Assembly (NCBI GenBank): GCA_903832625.1
Contig: CAILCI010000027.1
Span: 1 to 64,000 of the forward strand
DNA: 64,000 nt
Source of the DNA: an uncultured Burkholderiales bacterium
Lineage (GTDB): Bacteria > Pseudomonadota > Gammaproteobacteria > Burkholderiales > Burkholderiaceae_C
Direction of reading: 5' to 3'
In this document: positions 50,744-57,644 of the stretch, piece by piece
How the letters are laid out: each line of letters begins with the position of its first letter
How positions within the stretch are numbered: position 1 is the stretch's first letter
Program-made: the position numbers and the translations under genes
The notes under the pieces: model-generated
Databases searched by the model: none
What the model was told of the DNA's origin: nothing
What the model saw: the letters and a program-made list of their open reading frames with translations, nothing else

Positions 50744-51835
50744 TCATTTGCAAAAGCGTGCCAAAAGCCGTAAATCTTCTCCAATTTGTGTCACTTGGTG
50801 GAATTTCAGGCGCTGCGCTTGGTGCATCGCTTCAAACGGCCCCAAGTTGCTCATGCCTTGGCCTTGTCCCAGCAGCATGGGCGCTGTGTAGACCAACAAT
50901 TCGTCCACCAGCCCTTCGCGCAACAGCGATCCGTTGAGCTTATGCCCCGCCTCCACATGCAGTTCGTTGATGCCACGCTGACCCACATCGGCCAGCATCT
51001 CGCCCAAGGCCACCTTGCCATTGGCGTTAGGCAGACAGCGGATATCGGCTTTGTGCAAAGCAGCGTGTTGATGGGCTTGCGGCGTGGCGCAATACAGCCA
51101 AACTGGGCGCTCGGGTTTGAATATCGCGGCGTTGGCGGGTGTTTCGAGTTGGCTATCGACCACCACCAGCGTGGGCTGGCGTGGCGTGGCTACGGCGCGA
51201 ACATCCAGTTGCGGATCGTCTGCCAACACTGTGCCAATGCCCGTGAGAATCGCGCAAGACCGCGCCCGCCACGCATGGCCGTCGTTGCGTGCCGCCTCTG
51301 AAGTGATCCATTGGCTCACGCCGTTGTGCAGTGCCGTTTGGCCGTCCAGCGAGGCCGCAATTTTGAGCCGCACCCACGGCAGCCCAGTGCGCATGCGTTT
51401 GAAAAAACCAATGTTCATCTCACGCGCTTCGTCCTCGCACACGCCCGTGATGACTTCGACGCCCGCGGCCCGCAAACGCGCCGCGCCTTGGCCATTGACT
51501 TGCGGGTTGGGGTCGCCCACGGCCAGCACCACGCGGGCAATTCCAGCTTGGATGAGCGCGTCACAACACGGCCCCGTGCGGCCTTGGTGGCTGCAGGGCT
51601 CCAGCGTGACATAAGCCGTTGCGCCCTGTGTGGCGTGACCCAGCGCCTGTGCATCGCGCAGCGCCATGACTTCTGCATGCGCCTGTCCCGCCGCTTGGGT
51701 GTGACCTTGCCCAATGACGTGTCCGTCTTTGACCAGCACGCAGCCCACACGCGGATTGGGCGAGGTGAGGTAGAGCGCTTGCTCGGCCAAGCCCAAGGCT
51801 TGGGTCATGAAAGAAATGTGGAGGTCACTGGACAT
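50744..51835 (-). CDS. ribD: Bifunctional pyrimidine deaminase/reductase RibD
   Basis: A 363-residue two-domain enzyme for the second and third steps of riboflavin synthesis. The deaminase zinc site is H53-A-E55 (GQAHAEVMALRDA) with C81 and C90 (LEPCSHQGRTGPCCDAL). The reductase domain has WVRLKIAASLDGQTAL, ARSCAILTGIGTVLADDP and VDELLVYTAPMLLGQG. It is first of ribD-ribE-ribBX-ribH and lies 16 bases downstream of the pilE gene. Confidence 0.96.
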   Translation of the reverse strand: MSSDLHISFMTQALGLAEQALYLTSPNPRVGCVLVKDGHVIGQGHTQAAGQAHAEVMALRDAQALGHATQGATAYVTLEPCSHQGRTGPCCDALIQAGIARVVLAVGDPNPQVNGQGAARLRAAGVEVITGVCEDEAREMNIGFFKRMRTGLPWVRLKIAASLDGQTALHNGVSQWITSEAARNDGHAWRARSCAILTGIGTVLADDPQLDVRAVATPRQPTLVVVDSQLETPANAAIFKPERPVWLYCATPQAHQHAALHKADIRCLPNANGKVALGEMLADVGQRGINELHVEAGHKLNGSLLREGLVDELLVYTAPMLLGQGQGMSNLGPFEAMHQAQRLKFHQVTQIGEDLRLLARFCK

Positions 51836-51851
51836 GGCGCGATTATCCGTC

Positions 51852-52259
51852 TCAGCGCCGCCAACACTCAGCCGCTGTCAGGCTTGCGTTCATCACCCCG
51901 CGTTCACCCACATGGTTCAAACTCAAACTGCCGCAAGCGTCGCCAAGCTGTGCGCCTTGTGGCTCGGCTTTGAGCAAAAAGCGGTTGCTGTCGCTGTCCA
52001 CGCTCAGGCGGTAGGCATCGCCTTCGACCTTCAACACTGCCGCAGGCACTTGCGCGGGCGCGGGGTAGCTGCCGTTGACGCTGGCCGAACGCTCCAGCCA
52101 ATGTGCCGCGTGCAGCAAGGCGGTGCGCGCCAAGGCGCGTTGGCTGCGCTGCACGGTGCTTTGGTAATTCGGCCAGCCCCAAGCGCTGATCACGCCAATG
52201 ATGGCAAGCACGCACAGCAATTCGATCAGGCTCAGACCCTTGATTTGTTTTTTTCGCAT
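51852..52259 (-). CDS. pilE: Type IV pilin-like protein PilE
   Basis: A 135-residue minor pilin. The class III leader and helix are RKKQIKG/LSLIELLCVLAIIGVISA with Gly at -1 and Glu at +5. Two cysteines (DACGSLS and AAECWRR) would form the C-terminal D-loop disulfide. It is last in the fimT-pilV-pilW-pilX-pilE set; PilE-type minor pilins prime pilus assembly. Its stop-to-start spacing to pilX is zero bases. Confidence 0.85.
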   Translation of the reverse strand: MRKKQIKGLSLIELLCVLAIIGVISAWGWPNYQSTVQRSQRALARTALLHAAHWLERSASVNGSYPAPAQVPAAVLKVEGDAYRLSVDSDSNRFLLKAEPQGAQLGDACGSLSLNHVGERGVMNASLTAAECWRR

Positions 52260-52955
52260 TCAGTCATTGAGCACGCGCCAACTGCGCCATTGCCCTTTTG
52301 TCCACAAAGTCTGAATCACCACCGCGCTGCCCGTGCGCAAACCTTGCGCATAGACGGTGATGCGGTAGATGAACGGATAAGGCTTGGCTGCGGGCACTGC
52401 TGTGGTTTTGTTGTTGCTGATTTGGAGTTTTGCATCGGCCTCGACCAGCACCTCCACCCAATACCAAGCTGCGTGCAGGCCGGGCGGCAATTGCGCGGCG
52501 TCCACTGCCACGCCTTGCGTGGTCATGCCGCGCCAGAAGTTGGCTTGGCTTACGTTGCTGGCATTGACCAACGACGGAATGCATATACCGTTGCGGCAAA
52601 TTGCCCGCCCCAGCCGTTGTCTCAAGCTCAACCATTCGCTCCAGTCTTTGGGAAAGAACACATGCGTGCTGTTTGCGTCACCCGCGACATGGCGTAAGTC
52701 AGGCGTGATGGCCTGAGACAGGGCATGGGTGGTGCTCGTTTGTGTTGAAGCCAGGTTGACGTTTCCCGCAATATCACGGGTTGCCAAATGCAAGACCGCC
52801 TCGGCGCTGAATTGCGTGCGCAAATGATCGGCCTGCGCATTGAGCAACCATTCGCCCAGCCACAGTTGCCGCCACGCCTGCAAACTTGCCAGCGCAGACA
52901 AACTCAGCAGCACCAAAATCATGGGCAACGCCAGCCCGCGTTGGCGCGACGTCAT
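52260..52955 (-). CDS. pilX: PilX-like minor pilin
   Basis: A 231-residue minor pilin. The leader TSRQRG/LALPMILVLLSLSALASLQAW is prepilin-like but lacks the Glu at +5, as is usual for PilX. QADHLRTQFSAEAVLHLATRDI matches the helix of PilX_N proteins. The C-terminal beta region ends TLWTKGQWRSWRVLND. I start at MTSRQRG, overlapping the pilW stop by four bases. PilX works with PilV and PilW at the pilus tip. Confidence 0.78.
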   Translation of the reverse strand: MTSRQRGLALPMILVLLSLSALASLQAWRQLWLGEWLLNAQADHLRTQFSAEAVLHLATRDIAGNVNLASTQTSTTHALSQAITPDLRHVAGDANSTHVFFPKDWSEWLSLRQRLGRAICRNGICIPSLVNASNVSQANFWRGMTTQGVAVDAAQLPPGLHAAWYWVEVLVEADAKLQISNNKTTAVPAAKPYPFIYRITVYAQGLRTGSAVVIQTLWTKGQWRSWRVLND

Positions 52956-53695
52956 GACGCTGACTCCAGCCGACTGCGCAGCGCCCACGCACGGCGAAAC
53001 ACGCGGCGCACATAGCCGTCGGCGGCAATGCGCTCGCCGTTGCAGCCTTGGCTGGCCGATGCGCCGGCGCTGACGGGCGTCAAACTGGCGACCCGAACGC
53101 AGACCTCCACGGCCAGCACTTGCGCCGCATTCAAGCTTGCCGACGCGGTGCGCCAGTGCAGGCGTTGCGCATCGAAGACGGCATAGCGCACCTGTAAATC
53201 TTCCACGCCCTCGGCCAGCGCTTGGAAGCTGTTTTTGGAGTTGGCATTGCTGTCGCGACAGGTCAGCTCTTTTTTGCTGTTGAGTTGGTAGTCGCTCAAC
53301 ACCAGGTCGGATTTGTTGGCCTTGTTGCCTTGGCAGTCCCAGGCGTCGAGTTTTGACCAGTGGCCCAAGCTCAAAGTGTCAGGCTTGTTGGCGCCACCGT
53401 CGCTGCCCAACACTGGGCTGGTGTTGGCGCTATGCGGCGGGCTGAGTTGAACCAGTTCAGTGTTGGCGGGGCCATCTATTTCCAACACATATGCGCCGCC
53501 TGCCAACTGCGCTTGCAAACGCAAGTTGTTCAACACGAGGCGGGCGTTGTCATGCACCGCTTGCGCTGCGTTCAAACTCGCACTGCTTTGGCGGCTCACG
53601 CTGTAGAGCTTTAAAGCGGCGGCAATCAAGCCCAAACTCAAACTCAGCGCAATCAAGAGCTCTGGCAAAGTGAAGCCGCGCGGCGTGTGCGTCAT
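52952..53695 (-). CDS. pilW: PilW-like minor pilin
   Basis: A 247-residue minor pilin. The leader MTHTPRG/FTLPELLIALSLSLGLIAAAL has the canonical Gly/Phe cleavage and Glu at +5. YSVSRQSSASLNAAQAVHDNARLVLNNLRLQAQLAGG is the PilW helix. Several cysteines (DAWDCQGN, LTCRDSN, SQGCNGER) may form disulfides. The track ORF's 57-residue extension is discarded. Part of the coupled pilin set. Confidence 0.83.
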   Translation of the reverse strand: MTHTPRGFTLPELLIALSLSLGLIAAALKLYSVSRQSSASLNAAQAVHDNARLVLNNLRLQAQLAGGAYVLEIDGPANTELVQLSPPHSANTSPVLGSDGGANKPDTLSLGHWSKLDAWDCQGNKANKSDLVLSDYQLNSKKELTCRDSNANSKNSFQALAEGVEDLQVRYAVFDAQRLHWRTASASLNAAQVLAVEVCVRVASLTPVSAGASASQGCNGERIAADGYVRRVFRRAWALRSRLESAS

Positions 53696-53705
53696 CTCTG
53701 CGCCT

Positions 53706-54206
53706 TTAACGTTGCGGATGCAGCCACAAGCGCCAACAACTGGTGTGCTGCGGACAAGCGGGCGTGAGTGAGTCGTCGGGCGCGGGCAGACTTTGCTGTG
53801 GGTCTTGCCACGCCACCACAATGCCCCACCAGCCGGGGTAAGCTGCAGGCGCAAACACGTTGGCATCGCCTTGAGGCAATTGGGTGTTCAAAGCGGTTTG
53901 AAATTGCTGCATGTCCCAAGCGGCCAAGTCGGGCAGGGTGCAGGGCTGTGCCACGCAATCGACACCCTTGGTCGCGCTGCTTTGCCCCCAGCTTCTTGCA
54001 TAAAGAGGCGCGTGTGCCGCGTTGAGCACCATGCGTTCGGCCAAATCTTCGGCCAAGCCCATGGCGACATGGCGCAAGAGTTGTTGGCGTTGTTGCAGCA
54101 ATGCGCTTTGCTGCAACCACAAGACCGCCGCCACGCCACTGGTGAGCAAGAACAGACTCAACACAACTTCCAAGGTCGCAAAGCCGCGTGCATTTTTGTC
54201 GGCCAT
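53706..54206 (-). CDS. pilV: PilV-like minor pilin
   Basis: A 166-residue minor pilin. MADKNARG/FATLEVVLSLFLLTSGVAAVLWLQQ is a class III leader with Glu at +5 (ATLEVV), and HVAMGLAEDLAERMVLN resembles the PilV segment with the L.eRmr motif. The start overlaps the fimT stop by one base (TGATG). The 97-residue track extension upstream lies inside fimT and is not real. Confidence 0.82.
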   Translation of the reverse strand: MADKNARGFATLEVVLSLFLLTSGVAAVLWLQQSALLQQRQQLLRHVAMGLAEDLAERMVLNAAHAPLYARSWGQSSATKGVDCVAQPCTLPDLAAWDMQQFQTALNTQLPQGDANVFAPAAYPGWWGIVVAWQDPQQSLPAPDDSLTPACPQHTSCWRLWLHPQR

Positions 54207-54712
54207 CAACTGCACACCTCGCCCGTCAGTTTGCGAATTCGTCCTGCGTTGTTGATGCACAGCAACACACTGGCTACCCCCAAATGCACCGAGCGCGACT
54301 TGAACACATAGCGCTCGCCCACGCTGGAGACATCGCCGCGTGCGCTGATGGTCACAGCCATGCTGGTGGTGGTGATTTGCGCGGGTGTGGGGTTGGCGGT
54401 GCTCAGCAAGACGTTGCTGGCATTGTTGGGTGATTTGCCATCCACCAACTCCATCTTCCAGCCGCAACTCCAGTCGGTGAGCGCTGCCGTCGTCCACGCG
54501 CAGCCGGTGAGTTTGGAGAGTCGAACCGCTTGCCCCAACTGCAAAGCGCGGATGCGTGCCGTTTGCAAATCGGCCTGCAGTTGATCGCGTAAAACTTCAA
54601 GCCGCTGCCGCTCGGCCACCGCTTGCCAAGCGGGTGTGGCAAAACTCGCCAAAGTGGCCAAGATGGCCAGAGCAACCAACAATTCAGGGAGAGTGAAACC
54701 ACGCGCAAACAT
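54206..54712 (-). CDS. fimT: FimT/GspH-like minor pilin
   Basis: A 168-residue pseudopilin. MFARG/FTLPELLVALAILATLASFATPAW is the leader, followed by RLEVLRDQLQADLQTARIRALQLGQAVRL, the GspH/FimT helix (e.l...l..AR.eAi.rg..V.l). C-terminal ERYVFKSRSVHLGVASVLLCINNAGRIR is typical. First gene of the minor pilin operon, 53 bases after nrdR. Confidence 0.86.
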   Translation of the reverse strand: MFARGFTLPELLVALAILATLASFATPAWQAVAERQRLEVLRDQLQADLQTARIRALQLGQAVRLSKLTGCAWTTAALTDWSCGWKMELVDGKSPNNASNVLLSTANPTPAQITTTSMAVTISARGDVSSVGERYVFKSRSVHLGVASVLLCINNAGRIRKLTGEVCS

Positions 54713-54765
54713 GGCGCGAATCGTAGGACGCGGATTTCGCGATGGCGTGTGTTGTGACTCGAAAA

Positions 54766-55215
54766 CTATTTGCGAACTTCGTCCACCAAACTCTTGAAGT
54801 CGTCAATGTCCTCAAAGCTGCGGTAGACGCTGGCGAATCGGATGTAGGCCACTTTGTCGAGCCGTTTGAGTTCGCGCATGACCAGCTCGCCAATGCGGGT
54901 GGAAGGCACTTCGCGTTGCCCCACGCTCAAGAGTTTTTCTTCGATGCGCTCAATCGCGTTGTCCACTTGTTCGGTGCTGACAGGGCGTTTGCGCAAAGCC
55001 AAGCTCATGGATTCGAGAAGTTTTTGGCGCTTGTAATCGATGCGTCGGCCATCTTTTTTGACGATGTTGGGAAAACTGACGTCAGGCCGCTCGTAGGTGG
55101 TGTAGCGTTTTTCGCACGCACCGCATTGACGACGACGACGGATGGAGTCACCGTCTTCGGAGATGCGGGTTTCAACCACTTGAGTTTCTAGGTGGCCACA
55201 GAAGGGGCATTTCAT
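54766..55215 (-). CDS. nrdR: Transcriptional repressor NrdR
   Basis: A 149-residue ribonucleotide reductase regulator. The zinc ribbon is [17 protein letters not shown]...[18 protein letters not shown], followed by the ATP-cone ([20 protein letters not shown] in variant form). Length and domains are standard. It represses nrd operons according to ATP/dATP level. Lies downstream of glyA, a common arrangement in betaproteobacteria. Confidence 0.96.
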   Translation of the reverse strand: MKCPFCGHLETQVVETRISEDGDSIRRRRQCGACEKRYTTYERPDVSFPNIVKKDGRRIDYKRQKLLESMSLALRKRPVSTEQVDNAIERIEEKLLSVGQREVPSTRIGELVMRELKRLDKVAYIRFASVYRSFEDIDDFKSLVDEVRK

Positions 55216-55253
55216 GAGGCGTTCCTATTTTTTGCTGTTCTTTGCCTTGCTTG

Positions 55254-55280
55254 GCTCGCCAGTGGATAGATCTGGCGAGC
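55254..55280. terminator. Hairpin between glyA and nrdR
   Basis: GCTCGCCAG and CTGGCGAGC form a perfect nine-pair stem with a nine-base loop in the 86-base gap between glyA and nrdR. No U run follows on either strand, so it may be a pausing, processing or mRNA-stabilising structure rather than a strong terminator. Confidence 0.45.
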
Positions 55281-55301
55281 AGCCTTCACAAAAGCAAAAA
55301 T

Positions 55302-56546
55302 TTACTTGTACACCGGGAAGCGCGAAGTCAAGGCATGCACTTTGGCGCGAACTGCGGCAATGTTGGCTTCGTCGTGCGGGTTGTCCAACACGTCGGCAAT
55401 CAAATTGGCGGTCATGCGCGCTTCTTCGTCTTTGAAGCCGCGTGTCGTCATGGCGGGTGTGCCAATGCGCACGCCGCTGGTGACGAAAGGTTTTTCGGGG
55501 TCGTTGGGGATGGCGTTTTTGTTGATCGTCATGTGCGCTGCACCCAACGCCGCTTCGGCCTCTTTGCCCGTAATTTTTTTGGAACGCAAATCCACCAACA
55601 TGACGTGGCTTTGTGTGCCGCCGCTGACAATGCGCAGACCGCGCGCGGTCAGGGTTTCGGCCACGATTTGGGCATTTTTCACCACTTGGGCTTGGTAGTC
55701 TTTGAATTCAGGCTGCATGGCTTCTTTGAAAGCCACGGCCTTGGCCGCAATGACGTGCATCAGCGGGCCGCCTTGCAAGCCAGGGAAGATGGCGCTGTTG
55801 ATGGCTTTTTCGTGCTCGGCCTTCATCAAGATGATGCCGCCTCGTGGGCCGCGCAAACTCTTGTGGGTGGTCGATGTCACCACATCGGCGTGCGGCACGG
55901 GATTGGGGTAGACGCCTGCGGCAATCAAGCCGGCGTAGTGCGCCATGTCCACCATGAAGATGGCGCCGACTTCTTTGGCCACCTTGGCAAAACGCGCCCA
56001 ATCGATGTGCAAGCTGTAAGCCGAAGCGCCTGCGATGATGAGTTTGGGTTTGTGTTCGCGGGCTTTGGCTTCCATCGCGTCGTAGTCGATGGCTTCGTTG
56101 GCGTCCAAGCCGTAGGACACGACATTGAACCATTTGCCCGACATATTGAGCGCCATGCCGTGGGTCAAGTGACCGCCTTCGGCCAAGCTCATGCCCATGA
56201 TGGTGTCGCCGGGTTTCAAAAAGGCCAAAAACACAGCTTCGTTGGCCGAGGCGCCGCAATGCGGCTGCACGTTGGCGGCGTCTGCACCGAAGATTTTTTT
56301 GATGCGATCAATGGCCAGTTGCTCGGCCACGTCCACGTTTTCGCAACCGCCGTAATAGCGTTTGCCGGGATAGCCTTCGGCGTATTTGTTGGTGAGCTGC
56401 GAGCCTTGGGCTTGCATGACGGCAGGAGACGCATAGTTCTCGCTGGCGATGAGTTCGATGTGGTGCTCTTGGCGGGCGTTTTCGGCTTGAATCGCAGCCC
56501 AGAGTTCGGGGTCGGTCTGTTCGACCAAGATGGAACGGTTGTACAT
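55302..56546 (-). CDS. glyA: Serine hydroxymethyltransferase
   Basis: A 414-residue PLP enzyme interconverting serine and glycine and charging THF with a one-carbon unit. [81 protein letters not shown] with the PLP lysine, and [14 protein letters not shown] are complete. MYNRSIL is the start, just after a GAGGA ribosome site in the riboswitch leader; the 20-residue track extension is non-coding leader. Confidence 0.98.
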   Translation of the reverse strand: MYNRSILVEQTDPELWAAIQAENARQEHHIELIASENYASPAVMQAQGSQLTNKYAEGYPGKRYYGGCENVDVAEQLAIDRIKKIFGADAANVQPHCGASANEAVFLAFLKPGDTIMGMSLAEGGHLTHGMALNMSGKWFNVVSYGLDANEAIDYDAMEAKAREHKPKLIIAGASAYSLHIDWARFAKVAKEVGAIFMVDMAHYAGLIAAGVYPNPVPHADVVTSTTHKSLRGPRGGIILMKAEHEKAINSAIFPGLQGGPLMHVIAAKAVAFKEAMQPEFKDYQAQVVKNAQIVAETLTARGLRIVSGGTQSHVMLVDLRSKKITGKEAEAALGAAHMTINKNAIPNDPEKPFVTSGVRIGTPAMTTRGFKDEEARMTANLIADVLDNPHDEANIAAVRAKVHALTSRFPVYK

Positions 56547-56585
56547 GGCAGTCCTCGTGTGTGTGGTTCCCGGCATCAACTGCAG

Positions 56586-56706
56586 GGCTGCCCAGGCGAA
56601 CGGCAAAACACCTCGTCCATCGAGGTGGTGCGCTTCCCAGTGGTCATACTTCCACGTCAGCTTTCGCAGGGGAGACCCCCCACACGCCTATCGCCAGTCG
56701 CGCACC
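56586..56706 (-). ncRNA. ZTP (pfl) riboswitch in the glyA leader
   Basis: Read on the minus strand, the leader has the ZMP/ZTP aptamer hallmarks. GGTGCGC (56706-56700) and GCGCACC (56633-56627) form a seven-pair P1. GACTGGCG follows the 5' P1 strand, TGGGAAGCGCA precedes the 3' strand, and after a hairpin linker (ACCTCG/CGAGGT) comes CGCCTGGGCA, the conserved P3 pseudoknot partner. ZTP riboswitches commonly control one-carbon and purine genes, including glyA. The GGCAG of P3 could pair with CTGCC next to the AUG, hinting at translational control. Coordinates of the ends are approximate. Confidence 0.87.
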
Positions 56707-56723
56707 TGCACAGTTTACCGTGA

Positions 56724-57560
56724 TTACTCGGGGTCTTTGTCTTTGTCGCTACCAAAAGGGCTTAGGCGTTGGGCTTTTTCCCACAAGCTCTCTAAACGCT
56801 CGCCAGCGGCTTCTACTGCCGTGGTGGGTGTGGAAATAGGCACTTTGATGCCCTTGGCAACTTGTTGCAAGCGCCCATATTCGGCAATGACTTTGGAGCC
56901 GTAGCCCCCGTCGTCTTTGAAGTTGCCCGCGCCAACATAGAGTTTGAGGCCGCCTTCGACGCTGCCTGCGCGATTGATGCAGTCTTTGAGCACATTCACG
57001 CCCACGCGCAGGTTGGCCACGGGGTCAAATGCGGCCAGTGCGCCGCCAAAACCTTCGTATTTGTCTTCGTGAACCCGCGTCAGCACTTGCATCAGGCCTT
57101 GGGCGCCCACATGACTTTGGGCAAACGGATTAAAGCCCGATTCGATGGCCATGACGGCCAAGATGAGGGTGGGGTCAATGTCGTTGCGTGGACCCAAATC
57201 GTAGGCTTCGGCCACCAAGGCGCTCACGGGTTCAGGCGCGACACGGTATTTGCGGCTGATCCAATAGGCGAGGTTGGATTGCTGTTTGGGTAAGTCGCGT
57301 GGATCGGTGGCGGTGGCGCGATCTACCGCATCGGCGTCGGTTTCAATGCCGGTTTCGTCAATTTGACGTTCTTGCAACCAGTTGATGAGTTTGGCCTCTG
57401 TGATGTTGCGCAGGTCGGGGCGCACGCTCATTGCCACCACAAAGAAGAAAAGGGTAAGTCCAACCACGGCCATGCCGTTGTGGGTAATGGCGAAAAAGCC
57501 TTGTGCAACATCGCCAACAAAAGTGCGTAAACCACGTTTTAAAGAACTAAATAAGGTCAT
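56724..57560 (-). CDS. Lytic transglycosylase, SLT domain
   Basis: A 278-residue membrane-anchored murein lyase. One N-terminal TM (GMAVVGLTLFFFVVAMSV), then an SLT domain beginning around residue 125: DPTLILAVMAIESGFNPFAQSHVGAQGLMQVL with the catalytic Glu in ESGFNP, followed by NLRVGVNVLKDCI and KLYVGAGN. It cleaves peptidoglycan to anhydro-muropeptides. The stop lies just upstream of the glyA riboswitch, so glyA may also be reached from its promoter. Confidence 0.9.
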   Translation of the reverse strand: MTLFSSLKRGLRTFVGDVAQGFFAITHNGMAVVGLTLFFFVVAMSVRPDLRNITEAKLINWLQERQIDETGIETDADAVDRATATDPRDLPKQQSNLAYWISRKYRVAPEPVSALVAEAYDLGPRNDIDPTLILAVMAIESGFNPFAQSHVGAQGLMQVLTRVHEDKYEGFGGALAAFDPVANLRVGVNVLKDCINRAGSVEGGLKLYVGAGNFKDDGGYGSKVIAEYGRLQQVAKGIKVPISTPTTAVEAAGERLESLWEKAQRLSPFGSDKDKDPE

Positions 57561-57644
57561 CGCTAAAAATTTATATAAATGAGTAAGCTCAAATTTTAAA
57601 GCCTAGGCGACAATCGAGCAAATTTACCTGTTGAGCAAAAAACT

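Noticed and set aside
50717-51851. FMN riboswitch in front of ribE or ribD
   Set aside because: Gaps of 27 and 16 bases are too short and the RFN core motifs are absent.
55242-56723. 493-residue plus-strand ORF opposite glyA
   Set aside because: Covers glyA and the riboswitch leader on the other strand; composition is that of an antisense frame.
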